Source: Burkholderiaceae bacterium (GTDB taxonomy: Bacteria; Pseudomonadota; Gammaproteobacteria; Burkholderiales; Burkholderiaceae_B). From it: a DNA stretch of 50,725 nucleotides. Both the position numbers and the translations under genes were made by a program. The notes beneath the pieces were generated by a model. It did no database searches. It saw only the letters and a program-made list of their open reading frames with translations, and was not told the DNA's origin. Location of the stretch: the NCBI GenBank assembly GCA_021208885.1, contig JAJOJF010000003.1, positions 1-50,725 on the forward strand. The letters are read 5' to 3'. Below, one piece after another: positions 8,440 to 16,490 of this stretch (the stretch's first letter is position 1; each line of letters begins with the position of its first letter).

Positions 8440-8964
8440 ATGGAACAGATTCTTGGATTGATTACTGGCTTGGTATTTGGCTTTCTGTTGCAAAAAGGCC
8501 GTGTACTTCGATATGAAAAGCAAGTCGGTGCCATGCTCTTTAAAGACATGACTATTTTCAAGTTCATGTTGTCAGCCATCATCGTGGGCATGTTCGGTAT
8601 TTTGGCGATGGCTGACATGGGCATCATCAACTTAAGCCATAAGGCCATGAACGTAGGCGGCGTGGTTGTGGGTGGCGCACTGTTTGGCATTGGCTGGGCC
8701 ATCATGGGCTTTTGCCCAGGCACGGCAATGGGTGCGATTGGCGAAGGTCGCTGGCATGCCATCTTTGCCTTGATTGGCATGATGTTGGGCGCTGCCATCT
8801 ACGCCGAGATTTTTCCGGCGGTCAATGACACCATCTTGTCATGGGCCAACTTTGGCAAGATCAGCCTGCCTGACGTGCTTGGCGTGAATCAATGGATCGT
8901 GGCCATTGTGTTCACCGCCATTTGCCTGGCACTCTTTAGGCTGTTCGAGAAAAAAGGTGTGTAG
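8440..8964 (+). CDS. YeeE/YedE-family membrane transporter, second half-protein
   Basis: This 174-residue membrane protein is a distant repeat of the preceding one. It has five hydrophobic segments and the family motif GIGWAIMGFCPGTAMGA with a conserved cysteine in the pore-like loop. In TsuA the cysteines of the two halves relay thiosulfate through the membrane; here each half contributes one. Start ATG 8440 lies just after the first half-gene with GAGG within its end as ribosome-binding site. The pair ends in a strong terminator at 9067-9107. No adjacent rhodanese, TusA or repressor gene is present, so its regulation is not apparent. Confidence 0.88.
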   Translation: MEQILGLITGLVFGFLLQKGRVLRYEKQVGAMLFKDMTIFKFMLSAIIVGMFGILAMADMGIINLSHKAMNVGGVVVGGALFGIGWAIMGFCPGTAMGAIGEGRWHAIFALIGMMLGAAIYAEIFPAVNDTILSWANFGKISLPDVLGVNQWIVAIVFTAICLALFRLFEKKGV

Positions 8965-9066
8965 CGTTAGGCAATGCGCAACGTCAAAACTTGCGTTACG
9001 TAGGTTGTCACGACTGCAGTCAATTATTTGGCGTTAGTCATGCTCTGAATCATTTTGATGCAAGCC

Positions 9067-9107
9067 AAAACCGAGATTGTCGATTGTCCGGCAGTCTCGG
9101 TTTTTTT
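9067..9107 (+). terminator. Rho-independent terminator after the YeeE/YedE pair
   Basis: The stem AAAACCGAGATTG (9067-9079) pairs with CAGTCTCGGTTTT (9092-9104) with one G-T pair, closed by a 12-base loop and followed by a T tract to 9107. It lies about 100 bases after the stop of the second half-transporter. Confidence 0.85.
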
Positions 9108-9242
9108 ATAGGACCGGGGTTATGCAGAAATGCCCACCCCCTATTTCCCTCTCATGAGCTGATGTCACAATTCGCCGCTTTCGATGAAGTCATGCAATCG
9201 GTTCAAATGAACGAAGCAAATCCGATCCATTTATCTCTATAC

Positions 9243-9258
9243 CACTTAGTGATACACT
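9243..9258 (+). promoter_or_regulatory. overlapping inverted repeats upstream of the split toxin gene
   Basis: CACTTAGTG and AGTGATACACT overlap as CACTTAGTGATACACT, seven bases before the original toxin ATG at 9265. The placement fits an antitoxin autoregulation operator. If so, the IS insertion has separated it from the antitoxin by about 2.9 kb. Confidence 0.4.
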
Positions 9259-9294
9259 TTAACCATGCAACAAGTTTTTAAAACGCGTCTTTTT

Positions 9295-9301
9295 CAGAGA
9301 T
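9295..9301 (+). repeat. target-site duplication of IS21, left copy (CAGAGAT)
   Basis: CAGAGAT at 9295-9301 is repeated at 11860-11866, directly outside the two ends of the IS21 element. Seven bases lie within the usual 4-8 for the family. The reconstruction of an intact toxin frame across the junction independently supports it. Confidence 0.93.
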
Positions 9302-9370
9302 CCCGAATGGCCACTTCAAATTCCCCCATCTCTGGCCGGTCAAATTCCCCCAGGCAGGACGGGTTGATTA

Positions 9371-10141
9371 TCAGTCATCATCGCTGCTGCGCGCAAGGCG
9401 CGCGGCAGCCTCTTTAAGTCTGTAGCTCTTTCCCTCGAACTCCAGCAGCGAGCAGCGATGCATCAGTCGATCCAGAATCGTGCCGCTCATGGTGTTGTCT
9501 CCCAGATACTTGCCCCAGTCCTGAACGACCCGGTTTGAGGTGACGATGATGCTGCGCCGCAGCTTGTAGCGCTGGTGTACGACTGCCTGCAGCAGTTCGG
9601 CTGCGGTGTCTGCGATTCGTCGAGACAGAAACAGATCGTCTAGCACCAAGAGATCTGGCTCGAGCAGGCTGCGCATGATCTGAGCCTGCTCGGTTGTGCT
9701 GGCCAGGCTGTACTTGCCAAACGCCGTGTCGGTCTCGACGTAGCGCACGTGATAGCCCTGTAGGGTGGCTTGATAGGCCACTGCCTTGGCGACATGGCTC
9801 TTGCCCGTACCGGGCTTGCCAATGATCAAGGCATTGGCGCCGTCACTGATGAACTTCAAGGTGTGCAGATCAAAGCACGCTGCGCGCGGCAGTTTGGGGT
9901 TAAAGCGCCAGTCAAAGTCCAGCAGCGTTGCGCGCTCATCTAGCCCAGACTTCTTGTAGCGACGATCTAGCAACCGGCTTCGACGCCGGTCCATCTCGTC
10001 TTGCAGCAACATAGAGAAGGTCTCTATGAAGGGCTGGCCACTAGACTGCGCTTGAACGATGCGAGTCTCGAGCGTGGCAATGATGCCTGATAGCCGTAGT
10101 TCGCGCAAAGTGCGCTCAATTTGTGTCATGGTCATGCTCAT
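9371..10141 (-). CDS. istB: IS21 helper ATPase IstB
   Basis: The 256-residue AAA+ ATPase is the transposition helper of IS21, a DnaC-like relative. It has an N-terminal helical region contacting DNA or IstA and a Walker A (GKPGTGKSH near residue 110). Walker B (LLVLDDL near 167) and a sensor-type VTSNRVVQDWG segment follow. The start overlaps the istA stop as ATGA (10138-10141), the normal coupling in the family. Confidence 0.95.
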   Translation of the reverse strand: MSMTMTQIERTLRELRLSGIIATLETRIVQAQSSGQPFIETFSMLLQDEMDRRRSRLLDRRYKKSGLDERATLLDFDWRFNPKLPRAACFDLHTLKFISDGANALIIGKPGTGKSHVAKAVAYQATLQGYHVRYVETDTAFGKYSLASTTEQAQIMRSLLEPDLLVLDDLFLSRRIADTAAELLQAVVHQRYKLRRSIIVTSNRVVQDWGKYLGDNTMSGTILDRLMHRCSLLEFEGKSYRLKEAAARLARSSDDD

Positions 10142-11727
10142 GGAGTTGGGTCTCCCTGGTGGTTAAGTAATCGTTCAGCGTTTTGCCGGGTGGCCAGCTC
10201 AAACAGCTCACCGTATTCATCACCAGATCGGATCAGGTGGTGCTCTTGGGTCAGTGAGAGCTCGCCTTGACGCGGGGTGTCTAGCACGGCTAGGGCATCG
10301 GCTACCAGCCGCTCTACCAGCGTTTTGATGGTTTTGTAGCTGTTGACCCCATCGCGCAGCGCCATCTCACAGGCCTGCTCGACCATGCGCTTGGGGTTAT
10401 GCTCTGCTAACCTCACGATGCCCCAGAGCCTGCGGTGACCGACCCGTCCCTCGCTGGCAAACCAGGTTTCACAAAGCTTTAGTGTCTGTGGGCCAATCTC
10501 TGTGGCCTTTTGCATGACCAGCTTGGTCTCGCGCGAGGGATTGAAGATCCGCTCCTCAGCGGGTAACACCACCGAGCCGCGGCGCTGCGCCCGGGTGTGG
10601 GTGCGCAGGATGGCCTGGCTCCTCAAGTCGTGAATCTGTAGGTATTTCTCAAATAACCTGACTAAGACCTTGTCACCGATCCGGGCAGGCCGAGCGGCAT
10701 AACTGCTGTGATCGACCCGGATACAGGAATCGTCACAAACGGTGCGTACAAACTCTTCGAAGTACTCCATGCCCCGTATGGGCAACGGGTTCAATAGCAC
10801 ACGCTCCTCCAGGTACATGGCCTGAACTTGCTTTTTATGGCCACCATGGATACGTTGCGCTGCCCACCGTGTCTCCCAGTGCTCCAGATAGTCGTTCTGC
10901 TCTTCGATTGACTCAAAGCGCCGGCCTTTAAGCGCCGTGGCCTGGGTGTGGCCGATGGCGTTCTCCACGCTACCTTTGCGATTGGGGTCGCGAACCCGGG
11001 CGGGATAGCCCACGCAGCCGTAGTGCTTGAGTGTTTCGGCATAGACGCTGTTGAGCTCAGGCTCGTAAAGATCGGGCTTGATGACCCCCTCTTTCAGGTT
11101 GTCTAGCACCACGTACTTGGTGCTGCCGCCAAAGTAGCGAAAGGCCTGTTCGTGCAACTCAGCCCAGACCTTTTTGCTGGACTTCCAGACCACGCGCCGG
11201 TAACTGCGCCCCGAGTAGCGCAAGGTCATGATGAACAGCCGTGGCCGTTTGTAACGGTTCGTGCCTGGCACGCGGGTCATCGCACCCTCACCGTAGTCGA
11301 CTTGCGCCTCCTCGGCTGGCTCAAACTCGAGTCGGTCATACTGAACGGGGTCAGACACGCAGAGCTTGCCGGCAAATCGCTTCACGCTGTTGTAGGCGCC
11401 GCTAAACCCGTAAATATCCACCAGATCCTGGTAGATCGCCGTGTAATTGCGTCGCAACTTAAGCTGCTCCTGGATGAACTCACGGTAGGGCTCGCAGGCC
11501 GAAACCGATTGTTTGGATGCTTTCTCCGGTGGCCGGGGTGGGGGAATTTGATCTGTAGACCCGGTGGCCACCCCGGGGGAATTTGCCTGTTGCTCGTGCC
11601 AGCGCTTGGCATACGCTCGGATCGTCTTGCGATCTATCTTGGTGACGCGCGCAATCTCACGCTGACTGGTGTTACCCGCCAGTAGCGTCAATAAAGTCGT
11701 TTGTAAGTGCGGTTTCAAGACGTTCAC
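10138..11727 (-). CDS. istA: IS21 transposase IstA
   Basis: A DDE transposase of about 529 residues. An N-terminal helix-turn-helix (GNTSQREIARVTKIDRKTIR) is followed by a proline-rich linker. The integrase core comes next (EEAQVDYGEG with the first catalytic Asp; VVLDNLKEGV with the second; NRKGSVENAIGHTQ with the Glu) and then a Mu-like C-terminal beta-barrel. The likely start is GTG at 11727, preceded by GGAG; an ATG at 11742 lies in the same frame. The linker is encoded by DNA that contains two copies of the terminal binding-site core (11528-11585). Confidence 0.95.
   Translation of the reverse strand: MNVLKPHLQTTLLTLLAGNTSQREIARVTKIDRKTIRAYAKRWHEQQANSPGVATGSTDQIPPPRPPEKASKQSVSACEPYREFIQEQLKLRRNYTAIYQDLVDIYGFSGAYNSVKRFAGKLCVSDPVQYDRLEFEPAEEAQVDYGEGAMTRVPGTNRYKRPRLFIMTLRYSGRSYRRVVWKSSKKVWAELHEQAFRYFGGSTKYVVLDNLKEGVIKPDLYEPELNSVYAETLKHYGCVGYPARVRDPNRKGSVENAIGHTQATALKGRRFESIEEQNDYLEHWETRWAAQRIHGGHKKQVQAMYLEERVLLNPLPIRGMEYFEEFVRTVCDDSCIRVDHSSYAARPARIGDKVLVRLFEKYLQIHDLRSQAILRTHTRAQRRGSVVLPAEERIFNPSRETKLVMQKATEIGPQTLKLCETWFASEGRVGHRRLWGIVRLAEHNPKRMVEQACEMALRDGVNSYKTIKTLVERLVADALAVLDTPRQGELSLTQEHHLIRSGDEYGELFELATRQNAERLLNHQGDPTP
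11528..11585 (+). repeat. two IS-end-like sites inside istA
   Basis: Two 23-base units at 11528-11550 and 11563-11585 both begin GGTGGCC and end GGGGGAATTTG. The first contains GGTGGGGGAATTTG, identical to the right-end binding site at 11832-11845. They encode the proline-rich linker between the IstA helix-turn-helix and catalytic core. Confidence 0.6.
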
Positions 11728-11859
11728 TCCAGCTCCCCCCATTCGAGGGGATCACAGTAACGTCCTGCCGGTAACTGATGCCTAGCGCGCTAAAGCGCGC
11801 CACTCAGATGGGGGATTTTGAAGTGGCCAAAGGTGGGGGAATTTGGGTGGCCAACCGGG

Positions 11860-11866
11860 CAGAGAT
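11860..11866 (+). repeat. target-site duplication of IS21, right copy (CAGAGAT)
   Basis: This is the partner of the copy at 9295-9301 and lies immediately outside the right end of the element, with the toxin frame resuming at 11867. Confidence 0.93.
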
Positions 11867-12201
11867 GGATGCGCAAAACTGAATTAACAGACTATCTTCT
11901 ATGCCAAGCAGTACACCAAATGAGCATTGGATTAATTGACGCCGACCTAGGTGGGGGCATTGTAAAAAAGCGGATTGCTGTTGGCGACAGGGGCAAAAGT
12001 AGAGGAGTGCGAACATTGGTCGCAACTAAAAAATCGAACCGATGGTTTTTTGTGTTTGGTTTGGCTTCGCGAAAAATGACCGAGCCAACATATCTGATAT
12101 CGAGCTCGAGAGCCTGCAGTCTTTAGGGGCGAAACTGCTGAATTTATCGACAGAACAGTTGAAGCAGTTTTGTGCAGATGGATCAATTATGGTGATATGT
12201 A

Positions 12202-12534
12202 ATGGCCACTAAAACTCGCGCTCGAAGTCCCATTCTGGAGACGGTACACGAAACCGCCAAAGACTTGGAAAGACACGGCTTTATCACCAAACGGGAGATG
12301 GCCAAGTACGATTTGTTGTGCCTTACCCCAGTTCCTCGTTATGACAGCAAAGCAATTCGAACATTGCGCAAGAAACTAGCAATTAGTCAATCAGTGCTCG
12401 CAGCCATATTGAACACCAGCGTCTCAACCATTCGCCAATGGGAATGTGGTGACAAACATCCTAGCGGACCGTCTTTAAAGCTCCTTCACCTAATCGACAG
12501 AAAAGGTATCGAAGCGCTTTATATCGAGGCCTAG
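12202..12534 (+). CDS. HigA-like XRE antitoxin (module 2), intact but without a working toxin
   Basis: The 110-residue protein has the same layout as the antitoxin at 6906-7208: a basic N-terminal region, then a C-terminal helix-turn-helix (RKKLAISQSVLAAILNTSVSTIRQWECG) and KLLHLIDRKGIEAL. It starts inside the last codons of the ruined toxin gene (11-base overlap). Its original promoter and operator lie beyond the 2.6-kb IS, so expression may now depend on read-through or on new signals in the IS right end. It could still cross-regulate related modules. The stop overlaps the convergent phnE stop by four bases. Confidence 0.88.
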   Translation: MATKTRARSPILETVHETAKDLERHGFITKREMAKYDLLCLTPVPRYDSKAIRTLRKKLAISQSVLAAILNTSVSTIRQWECGDKHPSGPSLKLLHLIDRKGIEALYIEA

Positions 12535-13355
12535 ATCAACGCCCCGCGCACCTTTGCAGACACCCATTCACTGACCACGACGGTAGCCAGAATCACCACC
12601 AGAATCAGCGTCACCTGTGGCCAGGCCAAGACGTTTAACGATGCTTGCAACTGCAGACCAATACCGCCAGCACCCACAAGGCCCAGAATCGTGCTCTCGC
12701 GGATGTTGATATCCCAACGGAATACTGAGATGCCCAGAAACGCTGGCATCACTTGCGACACGATGCCGTAGTGCATGACCTGTGCTGAAGACGCCCCAGT
12801 CGCCATGACCGCTTCAACCTGGTTGTGGTCGATCTCTTCAATGGCCTCATAGAGCAACTTGCCAATAAAACCAATGGAGCGCAGGGCGATTGCAATAATC
12901 CCCGCAAAAATCCCGGGCCCGATAATAGCCACCAGGAGCAAGGCCCAGATCAACGAGTTAATCGACCGTGACGCCACGATAATGGCCAAGGCAACTGGCC
13001 GCACAAACAAAACCGACGGCGTGGTGTTGCGCGCAGCCAGAAATGCCACGGGCACCGCCATCACAATGCCACCAAGCGTGCCCAAGGTCGCAATGTTTAA
13101 GGTATCCCACAAAGGCAACCAAAGCTCGTTAATGTATTCCCAGCGCGGTGGGAACATACGGCTCGCGATGTCAGCGGCTTGCGTGGGCGCATCCCAGACA
13201 AACACCCACATGGTGTTGACGTTCATCAGCTGCCAAGACCAAACAAACAAGGCAACCAAGGCCAGCCATCCAAACCAAATAGCCAATTTGGCCTTTGGCG
13301 TGCGATAGGACCAGATCTGCGGCAAGGTAACGGGTTGATTCATCTGAAGCCTCAC
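12531..13355 (-). CDS. phnE: phosphonate/phosphate-type ABC transporter permease (PhnE, second)
   Basis: This 274-residue inner-membrane permease has six hydrophobic segments and the EAA-type loop (EAIEEIDHNQVEAVMATGASSAQVMHYG region) that contacts PhnC. The terminal GLVGAGGIG motif is typical of PhnE. It starts by ATGA overlap with the preceding phnE, so the two permeases probably form a heterodimer. It is the last gene of the phnDCEE operon. A possible alternative start is the ATG at 13343. Confidence 0.92.
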   Translation of the reverse strand: MRLQMNQPVTLPQIWSYRTPKAKLAIWFGWLALVALFVWSWQLMNVNTMWVFVWDAPTQAADIASRMFPPRWEYINELWLPLWDTLNIATLGTLGGIVMAVPVAFLAARNTTPSVLFVRPVALAIIVASRSINSLIWALLLVAIIGPGIFAGIIAIALRSIGFIGKLLYEAIEEIDHNQVEAVMATGASSAQVMHYGIVSQVMPAFLGISVFRWDINIRESTILGLVGAGGIGLQLQASLNVLAWPQVTLILVVILATVVVSEWVSAKVRGALI

Positions 13356-14170
13356 TGCAGCCTGCGCCGAATCAGGCCAGAGGTGTATTCCACCACCAAC
13401 ACGATGCCGATGATAATGAGCAAGATTGCCCCAGCACTGTCGTATTCATAGCGGTCGATGGCGGTGTTTAGCGTCGCGCCAATGCCACCGGCACCCACGA
13501 TGCCGATGACCGAACTTTCACGGAAATTGATGTCGAGCCGATACAACGACAAGCCCACCAAGCGTGGCATGACTTGCGGGGCCACCCCATAGGTCAACAC
13601 CTGCAGCCAGGAGGCACCTGTGGCGCGAATCGCCTCAACCTGAGACTTGTCGATATCTTCAATGTCCTCGGCCAAGAGCTTGGATAAAAAACCGATGGTG
13701 GCAAACGACAGCGTCAGAAACCCGGCAAACGGTCCAAACCCAAACATCGCCACAAAAAAGATGGCGATGATGATCTCTTGCAATGATCGAGACACAGCAA
13801 TGATTGAACGGCACAGCAGATACATCCACTTTGGTGCCATGTTTGTCGCTGCACCAATCCCAATCGGCACGCTGATGATGATGCCGACCACCGTGGCAGT
13901 CAACGTCATGGTCAAACTTTCTATCAGCCCCATTGAAATATCGCGCCAGCGCGTGGTGAAGTCGGGCACCAGAAAGCCCGCAATAAATCGCTGCCCTCTT
14001 TCAAGCCCCTCCCAAACGCGCGTCCAATTGACCTCGACTGAACCCACAGCCAGAAACAAATAGAGCGCAATGCCGCTAAAAATAATCCGGCGCCAAAGAG
14101 GATCAGTAAAAATTTGTGGTGGACGCTTCCAGGTAGTGGGATATGTGTGGCTTGCCTGGCCCATGCTCAC
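13352..14170 (-). CDS. phnE: phosphonate/phosphate-type ABC transporter permease (PhnE, first)
   Basis: This 272-residue permease is paralogous to its downstream neighbour. It has a long N-terminal cytoplasmic stretch, six membrane segments, the coupling loop ([20 protein letters not shown]) and [12 protein letters not shown] near the end. It begins with an ATGA overlap with phnC. PhnE dimers form the channel of phosphonate, phosphite or phosphate importers; the gene order phnC-phnE-phnE is common. Confidence 0.92.
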   Translation of the reverse strand: MSMGQASHTYPTTWKRPPQIFTDPLWRRIIFSGIALYLFLAVGSVEVNWTRVWEGLERGQRFIAGFLVPDFTTRWRDISMGLIESLTMTLTATVVGIIISVPIGIGAATNMAPKWMYLLCRSIIAVSRSLQEIIIAIFFVAMFGFGPFAGFLTLSFATIGFLSKLLAEDIEDIDKSQVEAIRATGASWLQVLTYGVAPQVMPRLVGLSLYRLDINFRESSVIGIVGAGGIGATLNTAIDRYEYDSAGAILLIIIGIVLVVEYTSGLIRRRLQ

Positions 14171-14991
14171 TGAGCCCCCACTTCCTGCATAGCGCGCACT
14201 TCTTCAGCCTCGCTAGCCAAATCCTCATCATGCGACTTGCGCATGGCGGTCCAGTCTTCTGCCCCATAAATGGTCGTCAATACCGAGTTATCCAGAGCCT
14301 CTGGCTTGCCGTCAAACACCACTTCACCGGCACGCAAGCCAACAATGCGCTGCATGAACTGTTTGGCCAGCGGCACGTCATGGATATTCACAATGGCGGG
14401 CAGCCCACGCTCAACACACACTTCAGTAATCAACCGCATGATCTGGCGGCTGGTCTTGGGATCAAGACTGGCGGTGGGCTCATCAACGAGCAAGAGATCC
14501 GGCTCTTGCGCCAGGGCTCTGGCGATCCCCACGCGCTGGCGCTGGCCTCCCGACAAAGCATCAGCACGCTTGTCTGCATGGGCCAGTAGCCCTACCCGAT
14601 CCAATAACGCATAGGCGTTGCGTACATCATTGGCAGGGAACTTACGCAAGTACGACCGCCAAAACGGCACGTAGCCCAAGCGGCCAGACAGAACGTTTTC
14701 CATGACAGACAAGCGTTCAACCAGCGCATATTCCTGAAAAATCATTCCAATGCGGCGACGGGCACGACGCAAGTCACCGGATGACAGAGACGCCAAATCC
14801 ACATCATCGAGCAGAATCTTGCCGCCAGAGGGCTCAACCAGTCGATTGATGCAGCGAATCAACGTTGACTTGCCTGCACCTGATGGACCAATCAAACCCA
14901 CGATCTCGCCTTGGCCTATCGTTAATGACACGTTCTTTAGTGCCACGTCCTTGGTACCGTACTGCTTGGTCAAGTTCTGAAGCACGAGCAT
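14167..14991 (-). CDS. phnC: phosphonate/phosphate-type ABC transporter ATPase
   Basis: The ATPase of the importer shows Walker [10 protein letters not shown], the Q-loop segment [21 protein letters not shown], the ABC signature LSGGQRQRV, Walker B LLLVDEP and a switch histidine in IVNIHDV. That is the complete PhnC pattern. I prefer the ATG at 14991 ([12 protein letters not shown]), with GAG about eight bases upstream, over the ATG at 15012. The gene is separated from phnD by 132 bases holding a strong hairpin and overlaps the following phnE by four bases. Confidence 0.92.
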   Translation of the reverse strand: MLVLQNLTKQYGTKDVALKNVSLTIGQGEIVGLIGPSGAGKSTLIRCINRLVEPSGGKILLDDVDLASLSSGDLRRARRRIGMIFQEYALVERLSVMENVLSGRLGYVPFWRSYLRKFPANDVRNAYALLDRVGLLAHADKRADALSGGQRQRVGIARALAQEPDLLLVDEPTASLDPKTSRQIMRLITEVCVERGLPAIVNIHDVPLAKQFMQRIVGLRAGEVVFDGKPEALDNSVLTTIYGAEDWTAMRKSHDEDLASEAEEVRAMQEVGAQ

Positions 14992-15034
14992 AGGCAATCT
15001 CAAAAAGTTCAATAACTCATTCGATCAAAGGCTT

Positions 15035-15067
15035 GCTCGCGAGATGAACCAGGTTCACCTCGCGAGC
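15035..15067 (-). terminator. intercistronic hairpin between phnD and phnC
   Basis: GCTCGCGAGATGAACC (15035-15050) pairs with GGTTCACCTCGCGAGC (15052-15067) with one G-T pair; the innermost bases form the loop. No T tract follows on the operon strand. It is best read as an mRNA-stabilising or attenuating stem that raises phnD expression above the membrane genes, common after binding-protein genes. Confidence 0.7.
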
Positions 15068-15123
15068 CAGTCAAGGCGGCCGCCTGCATCGCAAACGACG
15101 CTTAATGTCACCGACTAATCCGA

Positions 15124-16074
15124 TTACTTGCAGGCGTACGACACGCCATTGGCATCATCAATCTTGCGAATCACTTCCCAGTCTTTCTTGAACGTGATGG
15201 GAATAAACTTGGCCTCACCGCTTTTTTCAAACTCGGCTTTGAGTTTGGTGCCGTCCCAGTTAAACGAGAAAAAGGCCTCGCGAATCTTGTCCTGCAACTC
15301 AGGCTTTAAGTTGTAGACAACACCGTAGCCAGTGGTCGGGAAGGTTTGCGAGGTGTAGATGATGTTGATCTGCTCGGGCTTGATCACATCACGCGCCTCC
15401 ATGCGCTTGCGCACTGAATTAGCGATCGAGGCTGCCGGGTAGTCTTTGTTGGCGACGCCAAGAATCGAGTTGTCATGTTTGCCGGAGAACACCGCTTCAA
15501 AGTCACGGCCCGGTTCCATGTTGAAGTCAGCCTTCAGAATCGCCGATGGGGCTTTAAAGCCCGAGTTCGACGTCTGTGAGGTAAAGGCCAGTTGCTTGCC
15601 CTTGATGTCTTCGACCTTCTCGATGCCAGAGCCTGGGTAGGTGATAATTTCCATCTCGTAGCCAAAGCTGTCGTCAGCACGAGCCATCATGGCAAAAGGC
15701 TTGAAACCAGCACATGCGACAGCCAATGGGTTTGAACCCGTGTTGAAGCCAGCGACGTGCAAGCGGCCAGAACGCATGGCTTCGATCTGTGCAGCGTTCG
15801 ACTGCACCGGGAAGAACTGCACCTTTTTACCGGTCACTCGAGCCATGTGGTCAATGAACTCGGACCACACATCTGCATAGACGGCCGGATCTTCAACCGG
15901 TGTATATGCAAAGATCAATGTCGAGGGATCGATTTGCTTGGCAACATCGGTTGGCGTGTCGGCCGTCAAGTCACCGTCACTGTCGGTGTATCGGGAATCC
16001 AGTGCGAACTGGGCGCTAGCGGCCGCAGAGAACATCAAGGATGCAGCAAGTAAACCCAACGTGAATCTACGCAT
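15124..16074 (-). CDS. phnD: phosphate/phosphite/phosphonate ABC transporter substrate-binding protein
   Basis: The 316-residue periplasmic protein starts with a cleavable signal peptide (RRFTLGLLAASLMFSAAASAQ). The PhnD-type fold follows with TLIFAYTPVEDPAVYADVW, GKKVQFFPVQSNAAQIEAMR and the SQTSNSGFKAPSA loop that binds the anion. An insertion of about 25 acidic residues sits between the signal peptide and the first strand. AGGAG lies six bases before the ATG. No C-P lyase genes are in the window, so the cargo may be phosphonate, phosphite or phosphate. A Pho box about 105 bases upstream points to control by phosphate starvation. Confidence 0.92.
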   Translation of the reverse strand: MRRFTLGLLAASLMFSAAASAQFALDSRYTDSDGDLTADTPTDVAKQIDPSTLIFAYTPVEDPAVYADVWSEFIDHMARVTGKKVQFFPVQSNAAQIEAMRSGRLHVAGFNTGSNPLAVACAGFKPFAMMARADDSFGYEMEIITYPGSGIEKVEDIKGKQLAFTSQTSNSGFKAPSAILKADFNMEPGRDFEAVFSGKHDNSILGVANKDYPAASIANSVRKRMEARDVIKPEQINIIYTSQTFPTTGYGVVYNLKPELQDKIREAFFSFNWDGTKLKAEFEKSGEAKFIPITFKKDWEVIRKIDDANGVSYACK

Positions 16075-16179
16075 GTCAAACTCCTGGTCAAAAAAGAAGC
16101 ATCAGTAACAACACGACTTCAAGCAACAGCCCTCTGCCGTAGCATTACGTAAGAAACCCCCGAACCTTAGGTCAAAAAT

Positions 16180-16197
16180 GTGACAGGTTTATGACCG
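16180..16197 (-). promoter_or_regulatory. Pho box upstream of phnDCEE
   Basis: On the coding strand the 18 bases CGGTCATAAACCTGTCAC match the PhoB consensus CTGTCAT-A/T4-CTGTCAC at most positions: two direct heptamers separated by four bases. It lies about 105 bases before the phnD ATG, with TAAGGT downstream as a weak -10. Confidence 0.7.
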
Positions 16198-16490
16198 CCT
16201 TGCAGCAATGCAGGAGCCCCAATCGAAGTAAACAAGCGCTGCATACAAGACCAAAACAGGCCTGACTAGACTTATCCTCGCCACCCCTTCCAGAGGGAGC
16301 CTTATCTTGTCGTTGACAGTTCATCGCCAGGAAGCAACAGTCGCTGCCCACGACAGAATATCTGCATTGGAGTTGAACCATATCGAAGCGATCAAACTTC
16401 TCGGTGCGTTAAAAGTCTATTTTCAAAAAAGCTCGAATGCCACAGACTTCACGCCCGGCCAACGATCTTGGCTAATTGCCGAGAAAGGTC
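16198..16490. other. intergenic region without supported gene
   Basis: This stretch separates the gntR stop from the Pho box. An open frame from a TTG at 16307 runs 73 bases into gntR on the other strand and shows no recognisable protein. No terminator-like hairpin with a T tract was seen. Confidence 0.5.

Larger units (their letters stand above)
9302..11859 (-). mobile_element. complete IS21-family insertion sequence (2558 bp)
   Basis: The element spans 2558 bases between two CAGAGAT copies. The left end CCCGAATGGCCAC and the inverted right end CCCGGTTGGCCAC are imperfect terminal repeats. Inside each end lie two copies of a site resembling TGGCCAC..CAAATTCCCCCA, the multiple transposase-binding sites typical of IS21. 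It encodes istA and istB in the usual order with ATGA overlap. Both genes are open, so the element may be active, and the exact target duplication suggests a fairly recent insertion. Confidence 0.93.
9265..12212 (+). pseudogene. HigB-like toxin gene (module 2) split by IS21 and frameshifted
   Basis: The 5' part is ATG 9265 to 9301 and the 3' part is 11867-12212. Removing the IS and one copy of the 7-bp target duplication joins codon 13 exactly (MQQVFKTRLFQRWMRKTEL). The joined frame continues GLIDADLGGGIVKKRIAVG, matching the intact toxin at 7192-7572. A second lesion is the tandem copy of TTTGG at 12055-12059 and 12060-12064. Deleting five bases restores WFFVFGFAKNDRANI through to the TAA at 12210-12212. 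The restored gene has 125 residues against 126 for the intact homologue. The toxin is therefore inactivated twice. Its 3' end overlaps the antitoxin start by 11 bases. Confidence 0.93.

Noticed and set aside
8991..9281. 96-residue plus-strand frame after the YeeE/YedE pair
   Set aside because: It runs through the Rho-independent terminator and over the original toxin start; no family features.
11152..11685. 177-residue plus-strand frame inside the IS21 element
   Set aside because: Antisense shadow of istA.
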